This document shows, one piece after another, positions 6,082 to 7,129 of a DNA stretch of 7,129 nucleotides. A program made the position numbers and the translations under genes. Source of the DNA: an uncultured Mycoplasmatota bacterium (GTDB lineage Bacteria > Bacillota_I > Bacilli_A > RF39 > UBA660); NCBI GenBank assembly GCA_900544605.1, contig UQVP01000037.1:1-7129 (forward strand), given 5' to 3'. The notes beneath the pieces were generated by a model. The model searched no databases. It worked only from the letters and a program-made list of their open reading frames with translations, and had not been told where the DNA came from. Within the stretch, counting starts at the first letter, position 1. Each line of letters starts with the position of its first letter.

Positions 6082-7129
6082 ATGAAGAATAATAAAGGTT
6101 TTGCAATAACTAGTATTATATATGCGATGTTAATTCTTTTTCTAGGACTTATTTTCTTAATACTAGGTAATCTAGCAAGTAGAAAAGCAATGTTTGATAA
6201 AGAGAAAAATGAAATTCTTAGTAGGTTTAATGGCGATGAAGATGGATTTAAAATATATAAAAATGGCGAAGTAGTATATTTTGATGTAACAACAGGAGAA
6301 CAATGTTCAAACTATACAGAAACACAAAGTAATACAGGAACAAAAAGTGGATGTATGAAATTCTATGCTTTTAACGATGATGGAGGAGACACGGTCAATT
6401 TAATACTAGACCATAATACAACAGCAACAGTAGCATGGAATAATACATATACAGATGACAGTGGTAAAAAAATCAATGCTAAAGGTCCAAAAGAATTATT
6501 AGACAAATTAAAAAGTGATACATCATCATGGAAAGGAACAATAACTCCAGCAAATTATACAATGGATCAATCAGATCAACCAAGTAAAGCAAAATATACA
6601 ATAGATTATAGTAATTATAAAGCAAGATTAATAACAGCACAGGAAGTAGCACAAATAACAGGAAATACAGCATGGAATGAAAGAACTGCTATTAATTCAT
6701 TTCATTTTGATACAAATACAACAACAGCAAGCGATACATGCAAAGAAGGAAACACAAGTGGATGTCAATATGGATGGTTATATGATAGAACAGCGACAGA
6801 TTGTACAAAATATGGATGTTTAAATAATTCAGATGTATATACATATGGCTATTGGACAGCCTCTTCTCGTGCCGACACCTCTCGCCTCGCTTGGCGCATG
6901 AACTACAATGCTGATGTGAACAGCCACAATGTCGGCATTTCGTACCACTATGGTGTGCGCCCAGTTATAGAAGTTTTGAAATCAAAGTTAAGCTCAAATA
7001 ATAATACAGAATTATGTACTTTGGTAAGTGGTAAAGCTTATGAAATTGGTTCTAAATACGAATGTGAATTAGGTGATAATGACGAAAAAACATTCTTTGT
7101 ATTAGAAACAAATGGAGATAACGTATCAT
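6082..7129 (+). CDS. Pilin-like surface protein carrying a lectin/FGE-type domain with a putative DGR variable region, 3' partial
   Basis: Open from ATG 6082 (ribosome binding site AGAGGTGA at 6071) to the right edge, 349 codons so far. The N-terminus MKNNKGFAITSIIYAMLILF has a short basic leader, a Gly6-Phe7 prepilin-peptidase-type junction and one hydrophobic helix to about residue 30; it lacks the usual Glu5, so it may be a minor or divergent pseudopilin. Residues about 75-295 form a C-type-lectin/FGE-like domain (GCMKFYAFNDDGG, VNLILDHNT, ARLITAQEVAQITG, GWLYDRTATDC, then YWTASS...AW...YGVRPVI), rich in Thr, Asn and Cys and so extracellular. Residues 260-295 are the GC-rich putative variable segment. 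After about residue 310 another module begins (EIGSKYECELGDN, then FFVLE), resembling the module at about 474-590 in the first pilin-like gene. A displayed binding protein of unknown ligand is the best inference. No pilus assembly gene is in view. Confidence 0.85.
   Translation, partial: MKNNKGFAITSIIYAMLILFLGLIFLILGNLASRKAMFDKEKNEILSRFNGDEDGFKIYKNGEVVYFDVTTGEQCSNYTETQSNTGTKSGCMKFYAFNDDGGDTVNLILDHNTTATVAWNNTYTDDSGKKINAKGPKELLDKLKSDTSSWKGTITPANYTMDQSDQPSKAKYTIDYSNYKARLITAQEVAQITGNTAWNERTAINSFHFDTNTTTASDTCKEGNTSGCQYGWLYDRTATDCTKYGCLNNSDVYTYGYWTASSRADTSRLAWRMNYNADVNSHNVGISYHYGVRPVIEVLKSKLSSNNNTELCTLVSGKAYEIGSKYECELGDNDEKTFFVLETNGDNVS
6859..6966 (+). other. Putative variable region (VR) of a diversity-generating retroelement
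   Basis: By hand count this 108-base stretch has 60 G/C (about 56 %) and 20 A (about 19 %), abruptly unlike the A-rich sequence on both sides. It encodes the end of a C-type-lectin-like domain. Eighteen codons have the form NNY: those starting at 6868, 6874, 6883, 6886, 6895, 6901, 6904, 6907, 6913, 6919, 6922, 6925, 6928, 6934, 6937, 6943, 6946 and 6949. Each could come from a template AAC or AAT by adenine-only change; four still read AAC or AAT. The interleaved codons (Ala, Thr, Ser, Trp, Met, Val) carry the fold. The 3' flank GGTGTGCGCCCAGTT (6952-6966) would suit an initiation-of-mutagenic-homing site. Template repeat and reverse transcriptase are not in the window, so this is a prediction. 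Gene conversion from a foreign silent cassette is the main alternative. Confidence 0.7.

Noticed and set aside
5907..6092. 61-codon + strand ORF MQEQKHHLPRF...
   Set aside because: No ribosome binding site, runs through the terminator at 6011-6038 (poly-Phe/Lys) and overlaps the start of the well-supported gene at 6082.
6479..6673. 64-codon minus-strand ORF inside the second pilin-like gene
   Set aside because: Almost entirely Leu/Tyr/Ile because it is antisense to AT-rich coding sequence; no start signal.
6841..6970. Assembly chimera or contamination as explanation of the GC-rich block
   Set aside because: The frame continues uninterrupted on both sides and the translated fold (YW...AW...GVRPVI) is complete and matches the paralogue at 942-1082, so a chimeric join is unlikely, though read coverage was not available.
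1..7129. Reassigned code (TGA as Trp), as in mycoplasmas
   Set aside because: No in-frame TGA occurs in any real gene; Trp is TGG and stops are TAA/TAG. TGA is not used as a stop here either, so the window is merely compatible with the standard code.
1..7129. DGR template repeat or reverse transcriptase, CRISPR array, IS element, tRNA or rRNA within the window
   Set aside because: No second copy of the 6859-6966 block, no RT motif in any frame, no regularly spaced repeats, no transposase and no cloverleaf or rRNA core seen; the retroelement partners would have to lie outside.

Overview
The window is very AT-rich (by eye roughly 27-30 % G+C). Its genes have strong Shine-Dalgarno sequences, favour A/T-ending codons and stop with TAA or TAG, and tryptophan is TGG, so nothing requires a reassigned genetic code. 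The lon gene followed by a spoVID/ysxE-like spore-coat pair points to a low-GC Gram-positive of the Bacilli. The pilin-like genes resemble what I recall from uncultured, gut-associated, Mollicutes-like Bacilli (RF39-type); that placement is inference.

Layout, all real genes on the + strand: (1) 1-1109, the 3' part of a type IV pilin-like gene whose start lies outside the window; (2) a terminator, then a promoter and lon (ATP-dependent LonA protease), which most likely starts at TTG 1204 rather than the in-frame ATG 1189, because that ATG overlaps the ribosome binding site; (3) an unrecognised 217-residue protein directly behind lon, ending inside a terminator hairpin; (4) a SpoVID-like coat morphogenetic protein with an acidic linker and C-terminal LysM domain, overlapping by 14 bases a YsxE/CotS-type kinase-like protein that has lost its catalytic aspartates; (5) a 266-base intergenic stretch ending in a terminator and promoter; (6) from 6082 past the right edge, a second pilin-like surface protein.

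The middle block looks like a shortened form of the Bacillus lonA-engB-hem-spoVID-ysxE neighbourhood. The flanking pilin-like genes are related: each has a short hydrophobic N-terminus of prepilin type and a C-type-lectin/FGE-like domain ending in G[IV]RPVI.

The most notable signal is in the second pilin-like gene. About 108 bases (6859-6966) jump to about 56 % G+C and are depleted in A. They encode a YWTASS...AW...YGVRPVI segment in which about 18 codons all have the form NNY and could each derive from AAC or AAT by changing adenines only. This is what the variable region of a diversity-generating retroelement (DGR) looks like. No reverse transcriptase or template repeat is visible here, so they would have to lie outside. 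The likely picture is a spore-former-derived bacterium displaying a hypervariable lectin-like domain on a pilin-type anchor.
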